Under the pieces are notes generated by a model, which was not told the DNA's origin, did no database searches, and was given only the letters and a program-made list of their open reading frames with translations. A program made the translations under genes and the position numbers. Of a stretch of DNA of 64,000 nt, positions 43,890 to 51,877 are shown piece by piece. How positions within the stretch are numbered: position 1 is the first letter of the stretch; each line of letters begins with the position of its first letter. The DNA is from Hasllibacter sp. MH4015. GTDB lineage: Bacteria > Pseudomonadota > Alphaproteobacteria > Rhodobacterales > Rhodobacteraceae. The stretch lies in the NCBI RefSeq assembly GCF_020177575.1, contig NZ_JAHTBK010000001.1, forward strand, positions 372,001 to 436,000, written 5' to 3'.

Positions 43890-45080
43890 CTATTCCGCAG
43901 CGATGCGCCCGGACAGGGCACTTGCGGTGGCATCCAGGCGCGACACCCCTTCGGAGAGCTCGTCTTCGGTGATGGTCAGGGCGGGCAGCACACGCAGGGC
44001 GTTGTCGGCGGCGGGTACGGTCAGGATGCCCTGGGCGTAGCCCTCCGCCACGATGTCGGCGGGCGCGATCTTGCATTTCAGGCCGAGCATCAGGCCCTCG
44101 CCCCGCACGCTCTCGAAGATATCGGGATGCGCGGCGACAAGGCCTTCGAGTTTCTGGCGCAGGAAGCCGGCCTTGGCAGCGACGGAATCGAGAAACCCGT
44201 CTTCCGTCATCACGTCCATCACGGCACATCCGACGGCGCAGCCAAGGGGATTGCCGCCATAGGTGGAGCCGTGGGTGCCTGCGGTCATGCCCTTCGCCGC
44301 CTCTTCGGTCGCAAGTAGCGCGCCGAGGGGGAAGCCGCTGCCGATGCCCTTGGCCACCAGCATGATGTCCGGCGTGATCCCCGCCCATTCGTGGGCGAAG
44401 AGCCGCCCCGTCCGGCCCATGCCGCACTGGATCTCGTCCAGGATCAGGAGGAGCCCGTGTTCGTCGCAGATATCGCGCAGGCCTTTCAGGCATTGATCGG
44501 GCAGGGGGCGGATGCCGCCTTCGCCCTGTATCGGCTCCACCATGATGGCGCCCACATCGGGTTCTGCGGCGGCTTCGCGCAGGGCGTCATGGTCGCCGAA
44601 GGGCAGCGTTTTGAAGCCGGGTAGAAGGGGGCCGAACCCCTTGGTCAGCTTCTCCGACCCTGCCGCAGAGATCGCACCGGTGGAGCGTCCGTGGAACGAC
44701 CCTTCGAAGGTCAGGATGGTCATGCGGTCCGGCGCGCCGGTTTCCGTGCGGTATTTCCGCGCCATCTTGATCGCCAGTTCCGCGGCTTCCGTGCCGGAAT
44801 TGCAGAAGAAGACCGTGTCGGCGAAGGTATGTTCGACCAGCCGTTCGGCCAGCGCCTTTTGCTGCGGCACCTCGTAGAGGTTGGAGGTGTGCCAAAGCGC
44901 CCCCGCCTGCTCCGTCAACGCGCCCACGACTTTCGGGTGCCCGTGGCCGAGCGACATCACGGCGATGCCGCTCGCGAAATCAAGGAACCGTCGCCCGTCT
45001 GCTTCCACCAACCACGAGCCTTCGCCTTTGACGAAGGAGAGGTTTGCGCGGCTGTAGCTTGGCAAAACGGGCGAGATCAT
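43890..45080 (-). CDS. argD: Acetylornithine aminotransferase
   Basis: A class III PLP aminotransferase of 396 residues for arginine (and possibly lysine) synthesis. 'FCNSGTEAAELAIKMARKY' is the phosphate/substrate region, 'LLILDEIQCGMGRTGRLFAHE' holds the PLP-nitrogen Asp, and the Schiff-base Lys is in 'MLVAKGIGSGFPLGA'. ATG 45080 is 9 nt after GGAG; an ATG at 45089 abuts that site, and the open frame beyond it is non-homologous. Confidence 0.95.
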   Translation of the reverse strand: MISPVLPSYSRANLSFVKGEGSWLVEADGRRFLDFASGIAVMSLGHGHPKVVGALTEQAGALWHTSNLYEVPQQKALAERLVEHTFADTVFFCNSGTEAAELAIKMARKYRTETGAPDRMTILTFEGSFHGRSTGAISAAGSEKLTKGFGPLLPGFKTLPFGDHDALREAAAEPDVGAIMVEPIQGEGGIRPLPDQCLKGLRDICDEHGLLLILDEIQCGMGRTGRLFAHEWAGITPDIMLVAKGIGSGFPLGALLATEEAAKGMTAGTHGSTYGGNPLGCAVGCAVMDVMTEDGFLDSVAAKAGFLRQKLEGLVAAHPDIFESVRGEGLMLGLKCKIAPADIVAEGYAQGILTVPAADNALRVLPALTITEDELSEGVSRLDATASALSGRIAAE

Positions 45081-45162
45081 CGGACGCATCTCCGTGGGGT
45101 GAAAAGAAGGCACCGCTTTGCACCGGGCCTGCGGCCAAGTCAATTCAACGATGCTGATGGGG

Positions 45163-45651
45163 TCAAGTGAGCGCCATGATGAGACAGGTGGTGGAGCCGG
45201 TTGCGTAAAGCGTTCCGGTTTCCGCGTCGCGGATCGTTCCTTCGGCCACTCCAGTGGTGCGCCCGGCATGGCGGACCGCGCCTTCGGCAAGAATGTCTCG
45301 ACCCACGGGGATCGCGCGGGTGATGTTCACCTTGTATTCAAGCGTCGTGTAGGCGGAGCCTTTGGGGACCTTCGTCATCACCGCGCAGGCCATGCAACTG
45401 TCCAGGAGTGTGCCGTACCAGCCGCCATGGACGCTTCCGATCGGGTTCATCGTCTTGAATTCGGGCCGCCCACGGAAGATGACGCGGCCGTCTTCGACCG
45501 TGTCGAGGTGGTAGCCCAAGGTCTTGCTGATCGGCGGGGCGGCGAGCGTGCCGTCAAGCATGCCGCGCATGAAATCGAGGCCGGACATCGACAGCATCTG
45601 GTCGCGCGTGGGCAGGCCCTCGATGTCATTGGCGTAGTGGGGATCGGGCAT
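45163..45651 (-). CDS. PaaI-type hotdog thioesterase
   Basis: A 162-residue hotdog protein. 'FKTMNPIGSVHGGWYGTLLDSCMACAVM' holds the HGG motif and the catalytic Asp, and 'EYKVNITRAIPVGRDILAEGAVRHAGRTTGVAEGTIRDAETG' is the second half of the fold. It hydrolyses acyl- or aryl-CoA. ATG 45651 is used because GGAGG lies 6 nt upstream; an in-frame ATG at 45675 lacks such a site. The region upstream carries a CtrA-like box and a perfect palindrome. Confidence 0.87.
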   Translation of the reverse strand: MPDPHYANDIEGLPTRDQMLSMSGLDFMRGMLDGTLAAPPISKTLGYHLDTVEDGRVIFRGRPEFKTMNPIGSVHGGWYGTLLDSCMACAVMTKVPKGSAYTTLEYKVNITRAIPVGRDILAEGAVRHAGRTTGVAEGTIRDAETGTLYATGSTTCLIMALT

Positions 45652-45722
45652 CAGGCGCCTCCGCGTGTCGTCCATCGGGGCGCAGGAGGCCATGGCGGCG
45701 CGCAAGGTGCAAGCGGGCGGTG

Positions 45723-45740
45723 CTTATCACGCGTGATAAG
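45723..45740. promoter_or_regulatory. 18-bp perfect palindrome upstream of thioesterase
   Basis: CTTATCACGCGTGATAAG is its own reverse complement and lies 72 bp upstream of the thioesterase ATG. Length and position fit the operator of a homodimeric repressor. No regulator gene is adjacent. Confidence 0.6.
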
Positions 45741-45780
45741 GGGGATTATGGTATTGATTTGGTTGTGGAAATGGCATGCA

Positions 45781-45796
45781 GTTAACCGGATCTTAA
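45781..45796 (-). promoter_or_regulatory. CtrA-type binding box
   Basis: Read on the minus strand the site is TTAA-N7-TTAAC, the full CtrA consensus. It lies about 130 bp upstream of the minus-strand thioesterase start. CtrA is the cell-cycle/motility response regulator of alphaproteobacteria; binding here is inferred from the motif alone. Confidence 0.5.
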
Positions 45797-45914
45797 TGCC
45801 TTGGGACCGGCTGCGCCGGAGGAATTGCGCCTGCTTCGCGGTCGCCGGGGGCAATTTTCCAAGGGAAAATTGAGCGCGATTGGCGGGTTGCGGATCTGAT
45901 TGTCGGCGTAGCAT

Positions 45915-45980
45915 GGGGGGGCGCTGCCCCCGTCGCCCGAGGGCGACTCCCCCGGGATATTTCTGGCACATGGAAGGAAG
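45915..45980. repeat. REP-like double hairpin
   Basis: GTCGCCC (45932-45938) pairs with GGGCGAC (45941-45947), inside flanking G6-7/C5 runs that can form an outer stem. It is followed by GGGATATTTCTGGCACATGG. The architecture parallels 43827-43880. This is an intergenic dispersed element, not a gene. Confidence 0.55.
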
Positions 45981-46012
45981 GGCGCGCGGCAGTTGGATGC
46001 GCGTGGTGGCGT

Positions 46013-46879
46013 TCAGGCGACTTCGGCGAGGGCGACCTTCGGTGTCACGCCGAGGGCGGCGCACACATCGCGGGTCAGCTCCGGCTTGTTGAGCGTGTAG
46101 AAATGCAGGTTTTCTACGCCGCCTTCGATCAGGTTGGCGCACATCTCCGTGCAGATCGCGGTGGAGAGCAGGTCTTCGCGCCCGTCGCGGGTTGCGGCGG
46201 CGTAGGCATCGTCAAGCCATTGCGGGATCACGGCGCCGCAGGATGTGGCGAAGCGCCGGGCGCGGGTCCAATCCTCGATCGGGAGAATGCCGGGGATGAT
46301 GGGGGCGTCGATCCCCGCAGCGGCGCAGGCATCGCGGAAGCGGAAGAACGTGTCGGCCTCGAAAAAGAATTGTGTGATGGCCGAGGTCGCGCCCGCGTCG
46401 AGCTTGCGTTTGAGGAAGGTGACGCAGTCCTGCATCGACGCGGCCTCAGGATGGGGGTCGGGATAGGCACCCACGCGGATGTCGAAACTTCCGGTTTCGG
46501 CCAGAGCCTCGATCAATTCGATGGACGATGCGAAGCCATCGGGATGGGGCGTGAACGCGTCCGCCCCCTTGGGCGCGTCACCACGCAGCGCGACGATTTG
46601 GCTGATCCCGGCATCGGCATATTGCGCGGCAATCTCAAGCGTTTCGGTCTTGGTCGCGTCCACGCAGGTCAGGTGCGCCGCGACCGGGACGCCGAAATTC
46701 GCGTCGATGGCCGTGACCGCCTCATGGGTCAGCTTGCGGGTCGTGCCGCCCGCGCCGTAGGTCACGGAGACGAAATCCGGCCCGAGCGGGGCGAGGACGC
46801 CAAGCGTATCCCAGAGGCGGAACGACCCTTCCAGGGATTTGGGCGGGAAGAATTCGAAGGAAACGGCGGGCGTGCGCAT
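46013..46879 (-). CDS. metF: Methylenetetrahydrofolate reductase
   Basis: A 288-residue flavoprotein that reduces 5,10-methylene-THF to 5-methyl-THF for methionine synthesis. 'SFEFFPPKS', 'FVSVTYGAGGTTR', 'AHLTCVDATK', 'IVALRGDAPKG' and 'AITQFFFEADTFFRF' are the family blocks. ATG 46879 gives the standard N-terminus. It is divergent from a MetR-type regulator with an ATTCAT/ATGAAT dyad between them, so control by homocysteine-bound MetR is likely. Confidence 0.95.
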   Translation of the reverse strand: MRTPAVSFEFFPPKSLEGSFRLWDTLGVLAPLGPDFVSVTYGAGGTTRKLTHEAVTAIDANFGVPVAAHLTCVDATKTETLEIAAQYADAGISQIVALRGDAPKGADAFTPHPDGFASSIELIEALAETGSFDIRVGAYPDPHPEAASMQDCVTFLKRKLDAGATSAITQFFFEADTFFRFRDACAAAGIDAPIIPGILPIEDWTRARRFATSCGAVIPQWLDDAYAAATRDGREDLLSTAICTEMCANLIEGGVENLHFYTLNKPELTRDVCAALGVTPKVALAEVA

Positions 46880-46939
46880 GGCGGATTTGATCCTTGATGT
46901 GTCGCGATTGGATGTCGCATAGATGCGGGCAACAGCCAA

Positions 46940-46961
46940 ATTCATAACTCTCATCATGAAT
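46940..46961. promoter_or_regulatory. Candidate MetR operator between metF and metR
   Basis: ATTCAT (46940-46945) and ATGAAT (46956-46961) are a perfect inverted repeat with a 10-bp centre, and an overlapping CTCAT/ATGAG dyad is at 46950-46966. LysR-type operators have this T-N11-A-like form, and TGAA/TTCA ends fit MetR. It is 12-33 bp upstream of the metR ATG. Confidence 0.55.
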
Positions 46962-46972
46962 ATGAGTTCCGT

Positions 46973-47881
46973 ATGCATATCGAGTTCCGCCACCTGCGCA
47001 CGATCAAGGCCATCCATGAGGAGGGCGGGCTGGCCAAGGCAGCCGATAGCCTGCACATCACGCAAAGCGCGCTGAGCCACCAGATCAAGGGATTGGAGGA
47101 TCAGGCGGGCGTGGAATTGTTCGTCCGCCGCTCCAAGCCTATGCGCCTGTCGGCGGCGGGGATGAAGATGCTGCGCCTGGCCGAGGAGGTGTTGCCGCGC
47201 ATCGCCGCGTTGCAGGAGGATTTTGAGGGGCTGCGCGCGGGCAAGGCGGGGCGGTTACATATCGCCATCGAATGCCATGCATGCTTCGACTGGCTACTGC
47301 CGGTGCTGGAGGCGTTTCGCAAGACCTGGGCGGATGTGGATGTGGACATCCGCCCCGGCCTGCAATTCGAGGCGCTGCCCGCGTTGATCCGGCAAGACGT
47401 GGACCTTGTCGTTTCGAGCGATCCCGAAGATCTGGACGGTGTCGATTTCACGCCGCTTTTCGATTACGAGCCGGTTTTCGTCTGCGCCGCCGATCATCCG
47501 TTGGCCGCCAAGCCCTTCGTGGAGGCGGCGGATTTCGCGGACCAGACGCTGATCACCTATCCCGTGGATCGTCCAAGGCTCGACGTGTTCAGCCAGTTGC
47601 TGTTCCCGGCAGGGGTGGAGCCGAAGGCGGTGCGTCAGGTGGAATTGTCGGCGGTGATCTTGCTTCTGGTCGCGTCGGGACGCGGGGTGTCGGTTCTGCC
47701 GGATTGGGTTGTGCGGGACGTGGGCAGCAGCCAGTCGATCGTGACCAAATCCCTGACCGAGGCGGGGATCACGCGGCGCCTTTACGGGGCGAGCCGGGCG
47801 GAGGACACGGCCAAGCCCTTCATGTCCCACGTCCTGAAGCTCTGCCGGACGGAGCCGCTGAAATTGCAGAGACGCGCATGA
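46973..47881 (+). CDS. metR: LysR-family regulator, MetR-like
   Basis: A 302-residue LysR protein. The N-terminal helix-turn-helix 'LRTIKAIHEEGGLAKAADSLHITQSALSHQIKGLEDQAG' is followed by a substrate-binding domain ('AIECHACFDWLLPVLEAFRKTW', 'LVVSSDPEDLDGVDF'). The 'IECHACFDWL' block is typical of MetR. It is divergent from metF and likely activates it. Its TGA overlaps the ATG of the glycerophosphodiesterase gene, so these two are coupled. Confidence 0.88.
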   Translation: MHIEFRHLRTIKAIHEEGGLAKAADSLHITQSALSHQIKGLEDQAGVELFVRRSKPMRLSAAGMKMLRLAEEVLPRIAALQEDFEGLRAGKAGRLHIAIECHACFDWLLPVLEAFRKTWADVDVDIRPGLQFEALPALIRQDVDLVVSSDPEDLDGVDFTPLFDYEPVFVCAADHPLAAKPFVEAADFADQTLITYPVDRPRLDVFSQLLFPAGVEPKAVRQVELSAVILLLVASGRGVSVLPDWVVRDVGSSQSIVTKSLTEAGITRRLYGASRAEDTAKPFMSHVLKLCRTEPLKLQRRA

Positions 47882-48648
47882 GCGCGCGCCACCCGTTTCT
47901 GGACTTCGAGCATCCGATTGCGTTTGCCCATAGGGGCGGGTCGCTGGAGGCCGAGGAAAACACCATGGAGGCCTTTGCCCGCGCCGTGGAGATGGGGTTC
48001 ACCCATGTCGAGACGGATGTTCATGCCACGCGGGACGGGGTCGTCGTCGTTCACCACGATGACACGCTAGAGCGGATTTGCGGCGACGGGCGCGCGATTG
48101 CGGAGATGGATTGGGAGGAGGTCAGCCAAGTCCGGACCCGTGGCGGCGCGAAGATCCCGCGGATCGAGGAGGTCTTTGACGCCTTCCCGAAGCTCTGCGT
48201 CAATATCGAGCTGAAAGATGCGCGATCGGCGGAGCCATTGGCGGAGATCCTGCGCCAGGGAGACCTTCTGGATCGGGTCTGTGTCGGTGCGTTCAATCCC
48301 CGCCACACGGCGGCGATCCGCGAGCGGCTTGGCCCGAACCTTTGCTGGTCGCCCGCGCATCTTGGGGTGGCGGGGCTGTGGCTCAAGGGATGGGGCGTGC
48401 CGACGCGGCGACCGGATTACCCGGTGATCCAGGTTCCAACGACGTTCAACGGCATCCCTGTCGTCACACCCCGCCTGATCCGCGCGGCGGCGCGGTGGGG
48501 GATCGACGTGCAGGTCTGGACGGTGGACGACCGCGCCGAGATGGAGGCGCTTCTGGATATGGGTGTACGCGGGATCATGACCGATCGGCCAAGTGTCCTG
48601 CGCGATGTTCTGCGGGCGCGGGGGCAGTGGAACACGCACCCGGCCTGA
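47878..48648 (+). CDS. Glycerophosphodiester phosphodiesterase
   Basis: A 256-residue TIM-barrel enzyme. 'AFAHRGGSLEAEENTMEAF' carries the catalytic H18-R19 and metal Glu, 'ETDVHATRDGVVVVHHDDTLERI' holds the second His and metal ligands, and 'VNIELKD' and 'VQVWTVDD...GIMTDRP' complete the family pattern. It releases glycerol-3-phosphate from glycerophosphodiesters. There is no signal peptide, so it is cytosolic. It overlaps the metR stop by 4 bp. Confidence 0.92.
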   Translation: MSARHPFLDFEHPIAFAHRGGSLEAEENTMEAFARAVEMGFTHVETDVHATRDGVVVVHHDDTLERICGDGRAIAEMDWEEVSQVRTRGGAKIPRIEEVFDAFPKLCVNIELKDARSAEPLAEILRQGDLLDRVCVGAFNPRHTAAIRERLGPNLCWSPAHLGVAGLWLKGWGVPTRRPDYPVIQVPTTFNGIPVVTPRLIRAAARWGIDVQVWTVDDRAEMEALLDMGVRGIMTDRPSVLRDVLRARGQWNTHPA

Positions 48649-48713
48649 GCCCCCCTTGGCACGCCTGCGAGTGGGGTCTATAGGGTCGCGCCTGACCTAG
48701 AGGGACGAAGTGC

Positions 48714-49508
48714 ATGCAGGGCTCTGCCAATCTCAACGTGATGATCAAGGCCGCGCGCAAGGCGGCCCGCAGCCTGGTGAAGGATTTCCGGGAGGTGGAG
48801 CAGCTTCAGGTCTCCTCCAAGGGGCCGGGCGATTTCGTGAGTCGGGCGGACCACGCGGCGCAGCAGATCATCAAGGACGAGTTGATGGAGGCGCGCCCGA
48901 ATTACGGGTTCCTGGGTGAGGAAGAGGCCGAGATCATCGGCAAGGATCCGACGCGGCGCTGGATCGTGGACCCGCTCGACGGGACCACGAATTTCCTGCA
49001 CGCGATGCCCCATTGGGCCGTATCGATTGCCCTGGAGCATAAGGGAGAGATCGTGGCGGGCGTGGTTTATGACCCCGCCAAGGACGAGATGTTCTTTGCC
49101 GAAAAGGGCGCAGGCGCGTGGTTGAATGACAGTCAGCGTCTGCGGGTCTCGGCGCGCAAGAAGATGTCGGAGGCCGTGTTCTCTGCCGGGTTCCCGCCGG
49201 ATGGGGGCAAGTACCTGCCTGCGGTGTTGCGGGACCTGGCGCGGCTGTTGCCGGTCTGTGCCGGGATGCGCCGCAACGGGGCGGCGTCGCTGGACCTGGC
49301 CTGGGTCGCGGCGGGGCGGTTCGAGGGGTATTGGGAATACAACCTCAAGCCCTGGGACATCGCCGCCGGCATCCTCATCGCGCGGGAGGCGGGGGCGTTT
49401 GTGGAACCGATCCGCGAGGATCAGGATTTGTTGCAAGACGGGCATCTGATCTGCGGCACGGAGGCGATTTTCGATCAATTCGCCAAGGTTATCCGCACCC
49501 GCGACTAG
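48714..49508 (+). CDS. suhB: Inositol monophosphatase family protein (SuhB-like)
   Basis: A 264-residue Mg-dependent phosphatase. 'GFLGEEEAE' (metal Glu 69-70), 'WIVDPLDGTTNFLHAMPHW' (86-98) and 'KPWDIAAGILIAREAG' are the three metal-site motifs. E. coli SuhB also acts in rRNA antitermination, which cannot be deduced here. ATG 48714 begins with MQGSANLNVMIKAARKA, the usual N-terminus. It converges on pcs. Confidence 0.93.
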   Translation: MQGSANLNVMIKAARKAARSLVKDFREVEQLQVSSKGPGDFVSRADHAAQQIIKDELMEARPNYGFLGEEEAEIIGKDPTRRWIVDPLDGTTNFLHAMPHWAVSIALEHKGEIVAGVVYDPAKDEMFFAEKGAGAWLNDSQRLRVSARKKMSEAVFSAGFPPDGGKYLPAVLRDLARLLPVCAGMRRNGAASLDLAWVAAGRFEGYWEYNLKPWDIAAGILIAREAGAFVEPIREDQDLLQDGHLICGTEAIFDQFAKVIRTRD

Positions 49509-49511
49509 CGC

Positions 49512-50207
49512 TTAGCGGGCGTAGCCCCGGTCATAGATGACTTGCTGCGCGATCCCCGCCACGGCGAGGTAGATCGACGTGACCATGACCACGGTTGTCA
49601 GCGCGGGGTTGGGTGCGAAACCGGTCCACGCGGCATAGGCGATGGCCGCGACCCAGACGATCGCGATGGGCAACGACAGGAAGCGCCAGCGGGCCGTGCG
49701 CACGGGATGGACGAATTTCAGGTTCAAAAACTGCGCCGCAGACAAGATGATGACGAGCGCGAGGATCACCCACCACGGCGGCTCGATCACCAGCATCGCA
49801 AGCGCCACCATGTTCCAGCAACCGGGAAAGCCGCGAAAGCTTTTGTCGGCCGTTTTCATGCGCGTATCCGCGAAATAGAGCGACGAGGCGAAGGGGATCA
49901 GCAACACCACGATCCAGCCGGACCAGCCCGGCATCAGCCCCGAGCCGTAAAGCGCGTAGGCCGGGATCATCACGTAGGTGAGAAAGTCGATGATCAAATC
50001 AAGGAGCGCGCCGTCGATGATCGGTGCATTTTCGGTCACGTCGTAGCGGCGGGCCAGGGGCCCGTCGACACCGTCCACGATGAAGGCGACGGTCAGCCAG
50101 ATCGTCATCATCGCCCAATCCTGCTGCGCTGCCTCCAGAAGGGCCAGCATGGCCAGGGAGGCTCCGACGGCAGTGAAAAGATGAACGGAATAGGCTCTGA
50201 AACGCAT
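49512..50207 (-). CDS. pcs: Phosphatidylcholine synthase
   Basis: A 231-residue polytopic CDP-alcohol phosphatidyltransferase. The catalytic block 'FIVDGVDGPLARRYDVTENAPIIDGALLDLIIDFLTYVMIPAYALY' has the spaced DG-x-x-AR...G...D...D pattern with the extended Pcs-type arrangement. It condenses CDP-diacylglycerol with choline directly to make phosphatidylcholine, a route found in alphaproteobacteria. It is convergent with suhB and has no operon partner. Confidence 0.92.
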   Translation of the reverse strand: MRFRAYSVHLFTAVGASLAMLALLEAAQQDWAMMTIWLTVAFIVDGVDGPLARRYDVTENAPIIDGALLDLIIDFLTYVMIPAYALYGSGLMPGWSGWIVVLLIPFASSLYFADTRMKTADKSFRGFPGCWNMVALAMLVIEPPWWVILALVIILSAAQFLNLKFVHPVRTARWRFLSLPIAIVWVAAIAYAAWTGFAPNPALTTVVMVTSIYLAVAGIAQQVIYDRGYAR

Positions 50208-50388
50208 GGCGCGGGGATGCCCGTTAAATCAATGAAACGCAACACTTGTGTGACGCTCGGGTCTGGAGGAATGGTGTGGGAACAGCGGGTTCGTTGTCGC
50301 TCTGCCACGGGCCGATTGAACTGACGCGCGTGTCCGTCGACCAGCTGACGCGCCCGTGGCGGAGCGTCCGCCATTGGAAGGGGATAGG

Positions 50389-50910
50389 ATGGAAGATCTC
50401 ACACGCGCGCCGCATTTGACGACGGATCGGTTGCTCCTGCGCGGACCCGAACGCGGCGATCTGCCGGAATTCACCCGCTTCATGACGTCCGCCCCCTCCC
50501 TGCAAGCGCAGGAAGAGACCGTATCGGCAGACCAGGCCTGGTTCGGTTTCTTGGTCGGCATCGGCCATTGGCACTGGCATGGCTTCGGCTTTTTCATGCT
50601 GGTGGAGCAGCAATCGGGGCGGCCCGTTGGCCGCGTTGGCCTGCTCAAGCATTCCGAATGGCCGGATATCGAGCTGGCGTGGCACCTTTTCGAGGGCGCG
50701 GAAGGCAAGGGCTATGCCACCGAAGCGGGGCAGGCCGTCCGGGCATGGGCGCGTGATGATCTGGGGCTTGAACGGCTTCACAGCTACATCGACGTGGGCA
50801 ACACGCGGTCACAGGCGGTGGCCCGGCGGCTTGGTGCGACCACGGATGGGACGCGCGCGCCCCATGAACCGGACGCGGAAATCTGGGTTCACACGATGGA
50901 TGGCAATTGA
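50389..50910 (+). CDS. GNAT N-acetyltransferase (RimJ/RimL type)
   Basis: A 173-residue protein starting 'MEDLTRAPHLTTDRLLLRGPERGDLPEFTRFM', the usual entry of Acetyltransf_3 proteins. 'IELAWHLFEGAEGKGYATEAGQAVRAWA' contains the Q/RxxGxG/A-type acetyl-CoA loop as G-K-G-Y-A, followed by 'GLERLHSYIDVGNTRSQAVARRLGA'. The substrate is unknown. ATG 50389 is used; an ATG at 50356 extends it with a non-homologous leader. Confidence 0.87.
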   Translation: MEDLTRAPHLTTDRLLLRGPERGDLPEFTRFMTSAPSLQAQEETVSADQAWFGFLVGIGHWHWHGFGFFMLVEQQSGRPVGRVGLLKHSEWPDIELAWHLFEGAEGKGYATEAGQAVRAWARDDLGLERLHSYIDVGNTRSQAVARRLGATTDGTRAPHEPDAEIWVHTMDGN

Positions 50911-50949
50911 TCCACGCCGGCAGGGGACGGGCTTCGCAGGGCCGCGTCC

Positions 50950-51873
50950 TCAGGCTTTGGGATGCGCGGCATTGTAGACCTCCATCAACCGTGCGGTATC
51001 GACGGCCGTGTAGGCCTGCGTCGTGCTGAGGGAGGCATGGCCAAGCAATTCCTGGATCGCGCGCAGATCACCGCCCGCATCCAGCAGGTGCGTAGCAAAG
51101 GAATGGCGCATCGCGTGGGGCGTGGCCGTTGCGGGCAGGCCCAGTTGCATCCGCGTCGCTTCCATCACGCGTGCTACCGCGCGGGAGCCGAGCGGCCCGC
51201 CCCGGATCGCGCGGAAAAGCGGCGTGCCGGGGGCAAGATCGTGGGGGCAGAGGCGTGCATATCTTGCAGTGGCCGATTGCGCGGCGGGCAGGACCGGCAC
51301 CTCCCGCTCCTTGCCGCCCTTGCCGGTGATCCGCAAGACGCCGGGCAGGGGGAGGAGGTCGGATTTCAGCCCGAGCGCCTCGGAAATGCGCAAGCCGCAG
51401 CCGTAAAGCAATGTCACGACAGCGATGTCGCGGGCTTGCACCCAATCGCGTTCATCTTGCATGGCGACGCCGTCGATCATCTCGCGCGCACCGGATTCCG
51501 TGAGCGGACGCGGCAGGCGGCGGGTGTGTTTGGGCGCGCGCATGGACAGGACGGTCGTGGCATCGAAATGGTCACGCTCCGCCCACCATTTGAAAAAGGC
51601 CTTCACGGCGGACAGGCGCCGCGCCAAGGATCGCGCGCCGACCCCGCGCGCCCGTTGGTCCGCCATCCATGCGCGCAGGTCGCGGGTCTCCAGGCTGCGC
51701 AGGGCGGACGGGCCGGGAGCATGGCCCAGATGCGCCGCCTGAAAAGCGAGGAAATCGGACACATCCGCCCCGTAAGCGTGCAATGTCGCCTCCGCCCGCC
51801 CGCGCACGCCGCGCAGATGGGTCAGCCAATCCTCCAACAGGTCGCGGACCGCCGGGGTGAGGGCCGTGGACAT
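50950..51873 (-). CDS. xerC: Tyrosine recombinase XerC
   Basis: A 307-residue recombinase for chromosome dimer resolution. The N-terminal SAM-like core-binding domain (1-110) is followed by the catalytic domain with the full set R162, K185, H253, R256, H279 and Y288 ('HAMRHSFATHLL', 'LLGHASLSTTQAYTAVD'). The DUF484 gene lies 4 bp upstream on the same strand, the arrangement known from many proteobacteria. Confidence 0.93.
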   Translation of the reverse strand: MSTALTPAVRDLLEDWLTHLRGVRGRAEATLHAYGADVSDFLAFQAAHLGHAPGPSALRSLETRDLRAWMADQRARGVGARSLARRLSAVKAFFKWWAERDHFDATTVLSMRAPKHTRRLPRPLTESGAREMIDGVAMQDERDWVQARDIAVVTLLYGCGLRISEALGLKSDLLPLPGVLRITGKGGKEREVPVLPAAQSATARYARLCPHDLAPGTPLFRAIRGGPLGSRAVARVMEATRMQLGLPATATPHAMRHSFATHLLDAGGDLRAIQELLGHASLSTTQAYTAVDTARLMEVYNAAHPKA

Positions 51874-51877
51874 AGGC

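Larger units (their letters stand above)
45652..46012. other. 361-bp intergenic region with several regulatory-looking elements
   Basis: No convincing gene is present. It holds an 18-bp perfect palindrome (45723-45740), a full CtrA-type box (45781-45796), a 9-bp inverted repeat with a 3-bp centre (CAATTTTCC at 45852-45860, GGAAAATTG at 45864-45872) and a REP-like double hairpin (45915-45980). It separates the thioesterase gene start from the 3' end of metF. Confidence 0.7.

Noticed and set aside
42576-44318. 580-codon plus-strand frame opposite the DMT, argF and argD genes
   Set aside because: Crosses three minus-strand genes with clear motifs; no motif of its own.
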